Assembly: GCA_033852075.1 (NCBI GenBank)
Contig: JAWSVC010000015.1
Span: 62,001 to 126,000 of the forward strand
Source: QZLE01 sp033852075
GTDB lineage: Bacteria > Pseudomonadota > Gammaproteobacteria > QZLD01
Length of the DNA stretch: 64,000 nucleotides
Direction: 5' to 3'
Each line of letters starts with the position of its first letter. Positions within the stretch are counted from its first letter, which is position 1. Shown piece after piece: positions 42,907 through 50,171 of this stretch. Made by a program: the position numbers and the translations under genes. Below the pieces are notes generated by a model that was not told the origin of the DNA, made no database searches, and was given only the letters and a program-made list of their open reading frames with translations.

Positions 42907-43923
42907 ATGTCATCATTACAAGAACGATTAAAAAAATTACGCTTGAAAAGTAATAAATCGGTACAAAGCATTGCAAATTGCTGCGGAGTCACCAGACAGG
43001 CTGTATATAAATGGGAAAATGGCCAAAGCACTCCTGATGTTAACCACTTAGTAAAACTAGTAGAATTATTTGACAGCTCTGCAGAATATATTGTTTTAGG
43101 GCAGGAAACTATTGATAACTCAAATAGTAAAGCGATCTTAAATGACCTTCTAAACAAATTAAATAACGCCACACAATATTCTCAACTAGTTAAGAGCATT
43201 TCTGAATATCTTAATCGATGTAGACTGGATAAGTTCTTCTATATGCAGAAGTTTCGAGGTGACATAAGTCCAGAACCTTATGTATTTGCCATCACTGACC
43301 TACCAATGGTTTGGCTCAATGAATATCGTAATAAAAAATATGCATCAATAGATCCAACATGGGAATATTGCTTTAACAATGTTAATCCTATTTTAGGAGA
43401 TAAACTTTTTATCCCATTATCAAAAACTAACTGTCCAATTACAAAAGATTTTATTAATGGAATGGAAACATACGTTCCTTCTTGTGTTTTAGTTCCTGTT
43501 CATGGAGGATGCTGTCTAAGCGCATTTGTTGTTTCAAGTAAGACAAATAATTCCGAAGACAAACAGTTGCTAGCAAGATACACTGATTCAATAACTTTAA
43601 TTGGACATCACTTGCATTCAGCAGTGCATCGCCTGCAAGAACAAGAAAACACCCATCACCATTCTGTGCTCTCAGAAAAAGAGTTAGCAGCAATAGCTTT
43701 ACTGGCAGAAGGGAAAAATATTGAGCAAATTGCAAATAAACTACATATTACTAAAGCGGCTGTAAGCGCAAGGATTGACCGAGCCAAAATCAAGCTTAAT
43801 GCTAATAATCGTGAACAGCTAGTTCTTTATGCTGCATCCAGAAATATACTCCCTCATAATTTAAGTGGCATCCAAACAGACAAGCCTAGTCAATATCAAT
43901 ACCGAATTTTAGATATAATTTAG
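42907..43923 (+). CDS. XRE-HTH / autoinducer-binding / LuxR-HTH fusion regulator
   Basis: A 338-residue regulator with two DNA-binding domains. Residues 1-66 are an XRE/Cro-type helix-turn-helix (LKSNKSVQSIANCCGVTRQA, YKWENGQSTPD). Residues about 80-245 resemble the LuxR autoinducer-binding domain: W136, Y140, D149 and P150 in WLNEYRNKKYASIDP match the invariant Trp/Tyr/Asp/Pro of that family. Residues about 252-315 are a LuxR-type helix-turn-helix (LSEKELAAIALLAEGKNIEQ). No luxI is in the window, so it may be a solo receptor. Repeated dyad sites flank the gene, one on its own promoter, suggesting autoregulation. It is divergent from rlmD. Confidence 0.88.
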   Translation: MSSLQERLKKLRLKSNKSVQSIANCCGVTRQAVYKWENGQSTPDVNHLVKLVELFDSSAEYIVLGQETIDNSNSKAILNDLLNKLNNATQYSQLVKSISEYLNRCRLDKFFYMQKFRGDISPEPYVFAITDLPMVWLNEYRNKKYASIDPTWEYCFNNVNPILGDKLFIPLSKTNCPITKDFINGMETYVPSCVLVPVHGGCCLSAFVVSSKTNNSEDKQLLARYTDSITLIGHHLHSAVHRLQEQENTHHHSVLSEKELAAIALLAEGKNIEQIANKLHITKAAVSARIDRAKIKLNANNREQLVLYAASRNILPHNLSGIQTDKPSQYQYRILDII

Positions 43924-43948
43924 CTTTACACTCCATTCATCTACATGC

Positions 43949-43969
43949 ATGACAACTATAAGTTTACAT
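43949..43969. promoter_or_regulatory. Candidate operator site 2 of the fusion regulator
   Basis: A 21-bp site beginning ATGACAACTATAAGTT, 18 of 21 positions identical to the site at 42826-42846, with its own dyad AACT-ATA-AGTT. It lies 26 bases after the regulator's stop codon. Confidence 0.55.
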
Positions 43970-44261
43970 ATTTATAAATATATTTATAAATATGTGTATA
44001 GCGCGATAGTCATAAATAGTGTGAAATATTAAATATACTGAAAATAATAGGATAAAAAGAAAATTAAACATCCTTAATGCTTATAATGACAAAGAAAAAC
44101 ATAAGCTTAAGCGCCAATAATTTTTAAAACACAGATAAAAACCAATCTTTTATAAAGAATAAAAAAACCTAAATGGACGGAAATATCCGAAATCAGTCGA
44201 GTTTATGATCGGATAGAAGAAAGATACTCAGATTCAAGCATACCAGTTTGCAATTTGGGTG

Positions 44262-44285
44262 AAAAATTTCAGGCGTAAGCCTGAA
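44262..44285 (-). terminator. Rho-independent terminator of the ydbH/DUF1318 transcript
   Basis: On the minus strand TTCAGGC-TTAC-GCCTGAA is followed by ATTTTT. It lies about 80 bases beyond the DUF1318 stop, after a second, longer hairpin. Confidence 0.75.
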
Positions 44286-44365
44286 TAGCGGGGGAACCAA
44301 TGGGGGCTTGGGTTATTGAATTTCAATATTCCAATCCCATTGGTTCATTTATAAGCTGTTATGCT

Positions 44366-44941
44366 TTATTTTTGTTTCCATGCACCAGAACTATCCTGGT
44401 ACCACCATCCCTTTTTAGCTTGTCCAATCCATGTTTTGGCATAAGTCATTTGTTGTTTCTTTTGCCATTGCGGATTTCCTAAAGCTCTTGCCGATTCTTT
44501 ATACAAGGCAGTCCTTTCATTATTTATTGAATTTACAAGTTTATTTACTTTCCCTCTTTCTTTTGGGCTAACTGCTTTATTATTCTTCATAGTAAGTAGC
44601 CCATCATTGGTCAAACCTACTGCTCCACTATCAAGATATGTGGAAACTTGTTGCATTTTAGACTTTAGAGAATTCTCTAGTTTGGTTACTGCAGGGCTTA
44701 TACCTGCTGCATGAGCTGACGGTATAACAAATTCAACTATTGTATTTGATGCCACATATGCGAATTCTTGCAAACTTTCGATAGAGCTTTGCTTATCACC
44801 TTCTTTCTTTTCTTCAATCCCCATAATCCGTTTTACCGAATCTTCTGCAACCTCTTTTGCCTTAGCTTCCGGAAAATAAACGTTTATGGTCACACATGCC
44901 GTAATAAATACTGCAATAGCGATAAATATTAACTTTTTCAT
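44366..44941 (-). CDS. DUF1318 (YdbL-like) lipoprotein
   Basis: A 191-residue outer-envelope lipoprotein: lipobox FITAC with Cys at residue 16, then INVYFPEAKAKEVAED and a region of about 60 residues. The C-terminal DUF1318/YdbL domain (about 105-191) has VSPKERGKVNKLVNSINNER and ends GWWYQDSSGAWKQK. E. coli YdbL is periplasmic and works with YdbH and the lipoprotein YnbE in inter-membrane lipid transport. Here no ynbE is present and the YdbL domain is itself on a lipoprotein. ATG 44941 has AAAGGAG six bases upstream; the frame extends to a TTG at 44959. Confidence 0.88.
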   Translation of the reverse strand: MKKLIFIAIAVFITACVTINVYFPEAKAKEVAEDSVKRIMGIEEKKEGDKQSSIESLQEFAYVASNTIVEFVIPSAHAAGISPAVTKLENSLKSKMQQVSTYLDSGAVGLTNDGLLTMKNNKAVSPKERGKVNKLVNSINNERTALYKESARALGNPQWQKKQQMTYAKTWIGQAKKGWWYQDSSGAWKQK

Positions 44942-44968
44942 TTCGATCTCCTTTTTCAATAATTGAAA

Positions 44969-47086
44969 CTATTGTGTAACTGGGGCGCCACTCTCTATAG
45001 CACCTTTAATTTTTTCGATTAGATCTACCCAACTTACTTGTGATTCGTAGCCAACAATATCGATCCTTGGAATAAAGCTACCCTTTACAATATAGTACCC
45101 TTCTCCTTTAGGCTCAATACCAGTGATAATACAAACCCCATCTTCAAGTTTTAGGTTAATACCAATCTTTTGATATGAGAATTCTTCAAAAAATCGTAAA
45201 TATGTTCTCGAAAGTGATCCCCCAACACCCCCAATATCAGAAATAAAATCAACAGCTTTCTGACTTATTCTGCGTTTTGTGTCATCATTATCTGGTGTAT
45301 ACATACTCATATTCATACCAATAGGAAACCATTGTTCCAACTGAATATCTTTTGCATAACCAGTTAGCTTTCCGGTTATCCTCCCAAATTGAAGCGTAGA
45401 GGAAAGTTCTTCAAGATCCAATTTATCGATCTCTAAATCACCGCGCATTCGCGGAACAATCCCTAAAGGATCCTCTATAGCGAGATTAGAAATAGTCATC
45501 TCACCATTAAATAGATTTACTTTTGCACTACCGCCGATTTGGATCATATTATTTTCAAATACCACCTGTGGAAATGATGCGTTTATTACCCCTTGCATTT
45601 CCGGCCATTGTAGCGCTGAAGTAAGATTTGTAAGGCTAATATCTTCCACTTTTATTCCAAAATCATATTTATATTTCTCAATATTAAAACCTAGATCCTG
45701 AATATAAACTGAATCAACGATAATTTTTCCACCTAGTGTAGGCACTTTGAATTTATCAATATTTAACGAATTTGCTCCTAAAATAAAATTCAAAACAGAA
45801 CTGTCAAACGGAATTAATTGAAAATTACCGCCATACCAGCTGATCGTTGATGGGCTGGCACTACCGTCGCTATTCCAGTTAATAATTCCTGATAACCCAT
45901 TAATACCAATAGATTGATCATCATAGCTATAATTAAGATCTGACAACTCCACTCTACTAGTAATTAAGGGATTAGTTGATAAAGGTTTATTAGCACGAAT
46001 AGATGCTGCTATATCACCAGATAGTTTTAATTTCGTCCTTTCAAAAAAAGGCATAACAGGATAATCAACCTGAGATACCATCTGAGCAAGATCAAATTTA
46101 TTAAGATTTAATTCAATTAAATCTACGGAAAAATCTTTACCTACATCGATTTGTGACGCCAAATCCAAGTTCAAAATACCTGGTTGATCAACTATAAATG
46201 AATCAAGCGAAATACTCTTTGAATTTATAGAATAATCTCCAAGAACATCTATGCTAATTGGCTTTAATGGTTCAAAGCTATAAAAGTGTTGTTCTGTATC
46301 ACTTATGTCATAGGTTAAATAGATAAACGCTTTTTGCAGAACAGAGTGTATATCATATGTAATGCTGGATTTATCTATATTAATGCTAATCTCGCTTTCC
46401 AAGCCTGCCTGATATACCCCTGTACTTTTGCTGTTTTCAAGACTAATGTCTTTAGATATTAGATGCGCATCAAGCATGTAATTATTATTACGAATAAATA
46501 ACTTGGTATTAAAATTAATTAATCCTTCAATCGTTTGTAAATCAAATTCTTTTAGAAACTTGTCTGTAACTGTTTTAATGGTTGAGAGATTAATGTTCCC
46601 ATTACAAACAGCTTGCAATTCATTATTTTTAGCCTCAATTGAAATCTTTTGAGCGCCACCAAATACATTAAGATCTGAAATATTAGATATGAGCTTTGAG
46701 TTTTGATTATCATATTGAAATGCAATATGTACTACCTGATGGCCTAATAAGTCATTTTCCAAATCTAATTTACCAGTTGGACATTTAAAGACTACTCCAT
46801 CGAAAGATGCATTACGACATTCAAAATTTACATCTTTAAGATATTGATCAATTTGGGGTAAATAGATTGATTCGATATTCGCCTTTAATTCCAAATCTTG
46901 ATCTAAAAGCCATCCTGCATTAAACGTAATACCTTCTAATTTTGCATAAGGAGATGAAACTATGGGTATTTTAATATCGAAACCTGTAATACCATATGCA
47001 CTTTTTACAGTTAGCAAAAAAAACAGCACCAAAAAAGTGCTTTTCTTTAGATAATTAATCTCTTTAATTTCCCACGAAATGTTCAT
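44969..47086 (-). CDS. ydbH: YdbH-like AsmA-family protein, putative lipid transporter
   Basis: A 705-residue inner-membrane-anchored periplasmic protein of the YdbH type (AsmA-like bridge). An N-terminal membrane helix (STFLVLFFLLTVKSAYG, about residues 14-30) is followed by long beta-rich repeats and a conserved C-terminus (SLSRTYLRFFEEFSYQKIG, EDGVCIITGIEPKGEGYYIV, IPRIDIVGY). YdbH acts redundantly with TamB and YhdP in moving phospholipid to the outer membrane. It is shorter than E. coli YdbH (879). The open frame runs up to 47137, but that lies inside the upstream gene's terminator, so I place the start at ATG 47086. It is followed by the DUF1318 gene. Confidence 0.85.
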   Translation of the reverse strand: MNISWEIKEINYLKKSTFLVLFFLLTVKSAYGITGFDIKIPIVSSPYAKLEGITFNAGWLLDQDLELKANIESIYLPQIDQYLKDVNFECRNASFDGVVFKCPTGKLDLENDLLGHQVVHIAFQYDNQNSKLISNISDLNVFGGAQKISIEAKNNELQAVCNGNINLSTIKTVTDKFLKEFDLQTIEGLINFNTKLFIRNNNYMLDAHLISKDISLENSKSTGVYQAGLESEISINIDKSSITYDIHSVLQKAFIYLTYDISDTEQHFYSFEPLKPISIDVLGDYSINSKSISLDSFIVDQPGILNLDLASQIDVGKDFSVDLIELNLNKFDLAQMVSQVDYPVMPFFERTKLKLSGDIAASIRANKPLSTNPLITSRVELSDLNYSYDDQSIGINGLSGIINWNSDGSASPSTISWYGGNFQLIPFDSSVLNFILGANSLNIDKFKVPTLGGKIIVDSVYIQDLGFNIEKYKYDFGIKVEDISLTNLTSALQWPEMQGVINASFPQVVFENNMIQIGGSAKVNLFNGEMTISNLAIEDPLGIVPRMRGDLEIDKLDLEELSSTLQFGRITGKLTGYAKDIQLEQWFPIGMNMSMYTPDNDDTKRRISQKAVDFISDIGGVGGSLSRTYLRFFEEFSYQKIGINLKLEDGVCIITGIEPKGEGYYIVKGSFIPRIDIVGYESQVSWVDLIEKIKGAIESGAPVTQ

Positions 47087-47122
47087 ATATATATATTTTA
47101 GCGCGTAACAAACAATTTTTAT

Positions 47123-47153
47123 AAAAAAAGGGCTCATTGCCGAGCCCTTTTTC
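47123..47153 (-). terminator. Rho-independent terminator of the large lipoprotein gene
   Basis: On the minus strand GGGCTC-ggcaat-GAGCCC is followed by seven T. It lies 20 bases beyond the stop of the 47173-49836 gene. Confidence 0.92.
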
Positions 47154-47172
47154 TAAAAATCACAGCCAATAG

Positions 47173-49836
47173 TTATTCAATAACTATCTGCACCTCACCA
47201 TCAATTACTGCTGGTGCATCGGTAACAACAGGTCTATTAGCATAGCTTGCCATATCATCTGTTATACCATCAACATCATCAACAGTAGGTAACGCCAAAG
47301 AAGTATCGACATCCATCTGCCCAGTACAAATCGCTGTATCACCAACTTCTGTCATGGTTTGTTCACGATCAATACCTTTAACAACATAACTTGTGGTGCC
47401 ATCACTTAGAGTGGTTCCATCTTTCAGTGTAAATACGTTGTTCCAACGATCTGTTGTGTCATCTTGATCCCACGGAATCCCCCAAAGCTCACCAACACCA
47501 CCATATTCTAGCTTATATGTAGCATTATGGTATTCAGTTTGCTGATCACCATCTTCCCAATTCATGTCATTGGAATCAGAGTGCTTATATAGCATCTGTA
47601 TTGGAGCATCAAACTGTACATATTCCCCGCTGTCATCTTTAACTGCAGAGTAAATATTCCATGAGTTTGCACCAGTTTCCCATCTATAAGACACATCAGC
47701 ATTCCATGTATCCCAAACGGTTTCTAGCCCATCAATTGAAGTTAGCATTGCTTGTGATTGAATTCCCCAATTATATTGACTGGCGTCACTAGGTGTAACT
47801 GGAGATCCTGAAGTTCCCAATCTAACCACTTTACCAACATCTTCATGACTATCATCACCGCCAACACTAGCTACAGTTAATGTTAGCTCAGCCTTATCAA
47901 AGGTATAAGTAGCAGATGTAACTGTTGGTGCAACCGGTCCATTTTGATCCCATGTTTGCTCAATAGCATCATAAAATGGCGACTCACTATTTGTCTGATC
48001 AATTTGATTTTGAGTAATCTCTCCCCTTAAACAATCTTGGAAACAATGAAGAGTAATAGAATCAGCTTGTGCAAATGCTGAATCAGAACCATTAACAAAG
48101 GTTTCAACAAAAATTGTTGCCTTACTTGTATCCTCTTCACCTTGATCATTCAAGAAAGGATAACTTATCGAACCACCAATTTGATCTGAATAGAAGTTAA
48201 ACCATGGAATATAAACCTTAACCGGTGCTTGAAGATAATTTATGACCTCTCCCTGATCATTCCACGCTCTGGTTCCTATTGCGTAAAAACCAGCTCCAGC
48301 AACAGTTTGATTACCTTGCTCTGCAAGAGCTAACTCGGTATCAGAAGTATATTCGACAATATATTCAAAGCCTTCAGTAATTTGATCTACACCTTCACAA
48401 GTAATTTCAGATTCTTGCGCATTACACTCAGGAGGAATCCATGGCCACCAACCAAGAGCCAGACCTTCAAGATCGGTAAGAGCAACTTCAGTTTTAGTGC
48501 TCTTAATCATTTTTCCAGGAGCCTGAACCAAAGTATATTCTTGAGGGTCCTGTTCTTGAGCATTGCTACCAAAATTCTCACGAACAACTGTGGTAATAGC
48601 TGTCAAATCAGTACCATATGGCACCCAAATCCCCCAATATCCAATGTGCCCAAATACTGTATCATCTCCAGCTTCAGCCTTAAACGGAAAGCCAGAATTT
48701 ATATCTACACGAGAACCAGCGTTATCGCCTTCTTTATAATAAAGATTGTAACGCCATACTTGGGTATCAAAGTCATTTCTATCTAAGCAGGAATCCACAA
48801 TTGGATCTGAATCACGAATAGCCTTGTAAAAATTAGTGCCATTAAATGCCACATCATAAGTTTTATTCAAGTTTTGATTGTTAGATACCTCAGTCCTAAT
48901 CATAGTTAATGTGCCTGAATCGAGCGATTCATTACCCTCATCAGGTACTTCAACATTTAATTTTATTGCAGCTTTCCCGACATCTCCATCAGCATCTTCA
49001 AAAACTACTTTCGTTTGAAGAGAGGTATTCATAATTACTGTAATTTCGCCACCTTGCGTACCAAATGTTTCAGAATTAACTTCGTCTTCATAGAACAAGA
49101 ATGCAACCGCACCTTCTGGAGCATCATCTGGTGGCGTTGTTGTCTTCAATACACCAGCACCATATACATCATATTGATCATCTAAGAATTGAAAATTCAG
49201 TGTGAATTCACCAAATGGTTTATCATCACTAACGCCTTCAGTAATAATGGTTTCTACTCGCATATACCCCATTAAAGAACCATCATCTTCATATTCAGGG
49301 AACCATGCATGAACAATTTGAGGTGAAGAATTATCAGCCCTGGCTGAATTAACAGTCCATGTTTCATATGAGGCTGCATTTGAACCACTAGATTGATCAT
49401 TTTGACTTGATGAAGCACCAGTTTTACGACAATCTGAGACATTAATCATTGCCAGATATGGATCTTGATTTACCATCTCCTTGTAACCTGTTTGGCCTAT
49501 ATAGCACATGATTTCATTTATTATATCAAGTGACTCCATAGACTCATCCCATACGAATGTATTAACCTCATCGGTTGTATATTCGGTATCTGCACTATCA
49601 TATGCCATGCTTCTTATTTGTTGCGGAAACATCTTAAGAAGTTTCTTCATTGTTGAAATACGCATACCTGAAATTTCAGCAGATGCTGAAACGACACTAA
49701 TAGTTTGCGGCATTGATAAACCTGTAACAGCCTGAGGTGTTTGAGAATCACCACCTGAATCAGTACTAGATCCACCACCACAAGCAACCAAAGTTGCAGA
49801 CAATGCTGCAGCTCCAATAAATTTAGAAATTTTCAT
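47173..49836 (-). CDS. Large lipoprotein of unknown function
   Basis: An 887-residue secreted protein that I do not recognise. The start is ATG 49836 (GGAG eight bases upstream), giving a lipoprotein signal SATLVACGGGSS with lipobox Cys at about residue 19. The mature protein is acidic, rich in aromatic residues, Asp and Gly, with repeated beta-type segments (for example YDVYGAGVLKTTTPPDDAP, YDVAFNGTNFYKAIRDSDP, NATYKLEYGGVGELWGIP) and many Cys in its second half. No domain stands out. It is followed by its own terminator and preceded by 335 bases of promoter region shared with ppk1. Confidence 0.8.
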   Translation of the reverse strand: MKISKFIGAAALSATLVACGGGSSTDSGGDSQTPQAVTGLSMPQTISVVSASAEISGMRISTMKKLLKMFPQQIRSMAYDSADTEYTTDEVNTFVWDESMESLDIINEIMCYIGQTGYKEMVNQDPYLAMINVSDCRKTGASSSQNDQSSGSNAASYETWTVNSARADNSSPQIVHAWFPEYEDDGSLMGYMRVETIITEGVSDDKPFGEFTLNFQFLDDQYDVYGAGVLKTTTPPDDAPEGAVAFLFYEDEVNSETFGTQGGEITVIMNTSLQTKVVFEDADGDVGKAAIKLNVEVPDEGNESLDSGTLTMIRTEVSNNQNLNKTYDVAFNGTNFYKAIRDSDPIVDSCLDRNDFDTQVWRYNLYYKEGDNAGSRVDINSGFPFKAEAGDDTVFGHIGYWGIWVPYGTDLTAITTVVRENFGSNAQEQDPQEYTLVQAPGKMIKSTKTEVALTDLEGLALGWWPWIPPECNAQESEITCEGVDQITEGFEYIVEYTSDTELALAEQGNQTVAGAGFYAIGTRAWNDQGEVINYLQAPVKVYIPWFNFYSDQIGGSISYPFLNDQGEEDTSKATIFVETFVNGSDSAFAQADSITLHCFQDCLRGEITQNQIDQTNSESPFYDAIEQTWDQNGPVAPTVTSATYTFDKAELTLTVASVGGDDSHEDVGKVVRLGTSGSPVTPSDASQYNWGIQSQAMLTSIDGLETVWDTWNADVSYRWETGANSWNIYSAVKDDSGEYVQFDAPIQMLYKHSDSNDMNWEDGDQQTEYHNATYKLEYGGVGELWGIPWDQDDTTDRWNNVFTLKDGTTLSDGTTSYVVKGIDREQTMTEVGDTAICTGQMDVDTSLALPTVDDVDGITDDMASYANRPVVTDAPAVIDGEVQIVIE

Positions 49837-50171
49837 AATGCTAACTCCATAAATCCATCTAAAAATAGTGGCAACATCCATAATTAGTCCATTATCTTTG
49901 CCACATCCGATAATCTAAAGTTAAGCACATTAAAATTATGATTTTTATGACATATGGCTCATTACTAATTGATTTTATTAATTTTGATAACCTGGTCACA
50001 CTAAAACAAAAGTTAACATTAAATTTATTAGTTATATAATCGTTTATATAAAAATATTTGCTGCAAAAAAGCTAATTATCCAATTTGTAACAAAATCGTA
50101 ATGTTAGCAGTTCAAATTTAAGTAATTCCCGAATTCAAGTAAATAATTGCATACGGATATGTACTATAATT
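49837..50171. other. Divergent promoter region of the large lipoprotein gene and ppk1
   Basis: 335 AT-rich bases with no plausible gene. The only motif that stands out is the pho-box-like direct repeat at 50085-50102, on the ppk1 side. Confidence 0.5.
50085..50102 (+). promoter_or_regulatory. Possible Pho box upstream of ppk1
   Basis: Two 7-mers TTGTAAC and TCGTAAT separated by AAAA follow the 7-4-7 direct-repeat layout of PhoB sites, about 70 bases before ppk1. Agreement with the E. coli consensus is only moderate, so this is tentative; phosphate control of ppk would make sense. Confidence 0.3.

Larger units (their letters stand above)
43924..44365. other. Gap after the fusion regulator with operator copy and paired hairpins
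   Basis: 442 bases without a plausible gene. The left end holds operator copy 43949-43969 and A/T-rich sequence. From 44185 on there are successive hairpins: ATCCGA / TCGGAT (44185-44214), the terminator at 44262-44285, and an 11-bp stem GAACCAATGGG / CCCATTGGTTC (44294-44304 with 44336-44346) enclosing ATTGAA / TTCAAT. The last two fall in the 3' region of the minus-strand DUF1318 gene. Confidence 0.55.

Noticed and set aside
44280..44346. Resemblance of AGCGGGGGAACCAATGGGGG to parts of GEMM (c-di-GMP-I) and ydaO (c-di-AMP) riboswitches
   Set aside because: The remaining conserved blocks of either riboswitch are absent, and on the plus strand no gene start follows; the sequence lies at the 3' end of a minus-strand gene.
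44300..44482. 60-codon plus-strand frame running into the DUF1318 gene
   Set aside because: It overlaps a well-supported coding region on the other strand and lacks a start signal.
47087..47137. Longer start for ydbH at 47137
   Set aside because: Those codons are the rho-independent terminator of the upstream lipoprotein gene, so translation from there is implausible.
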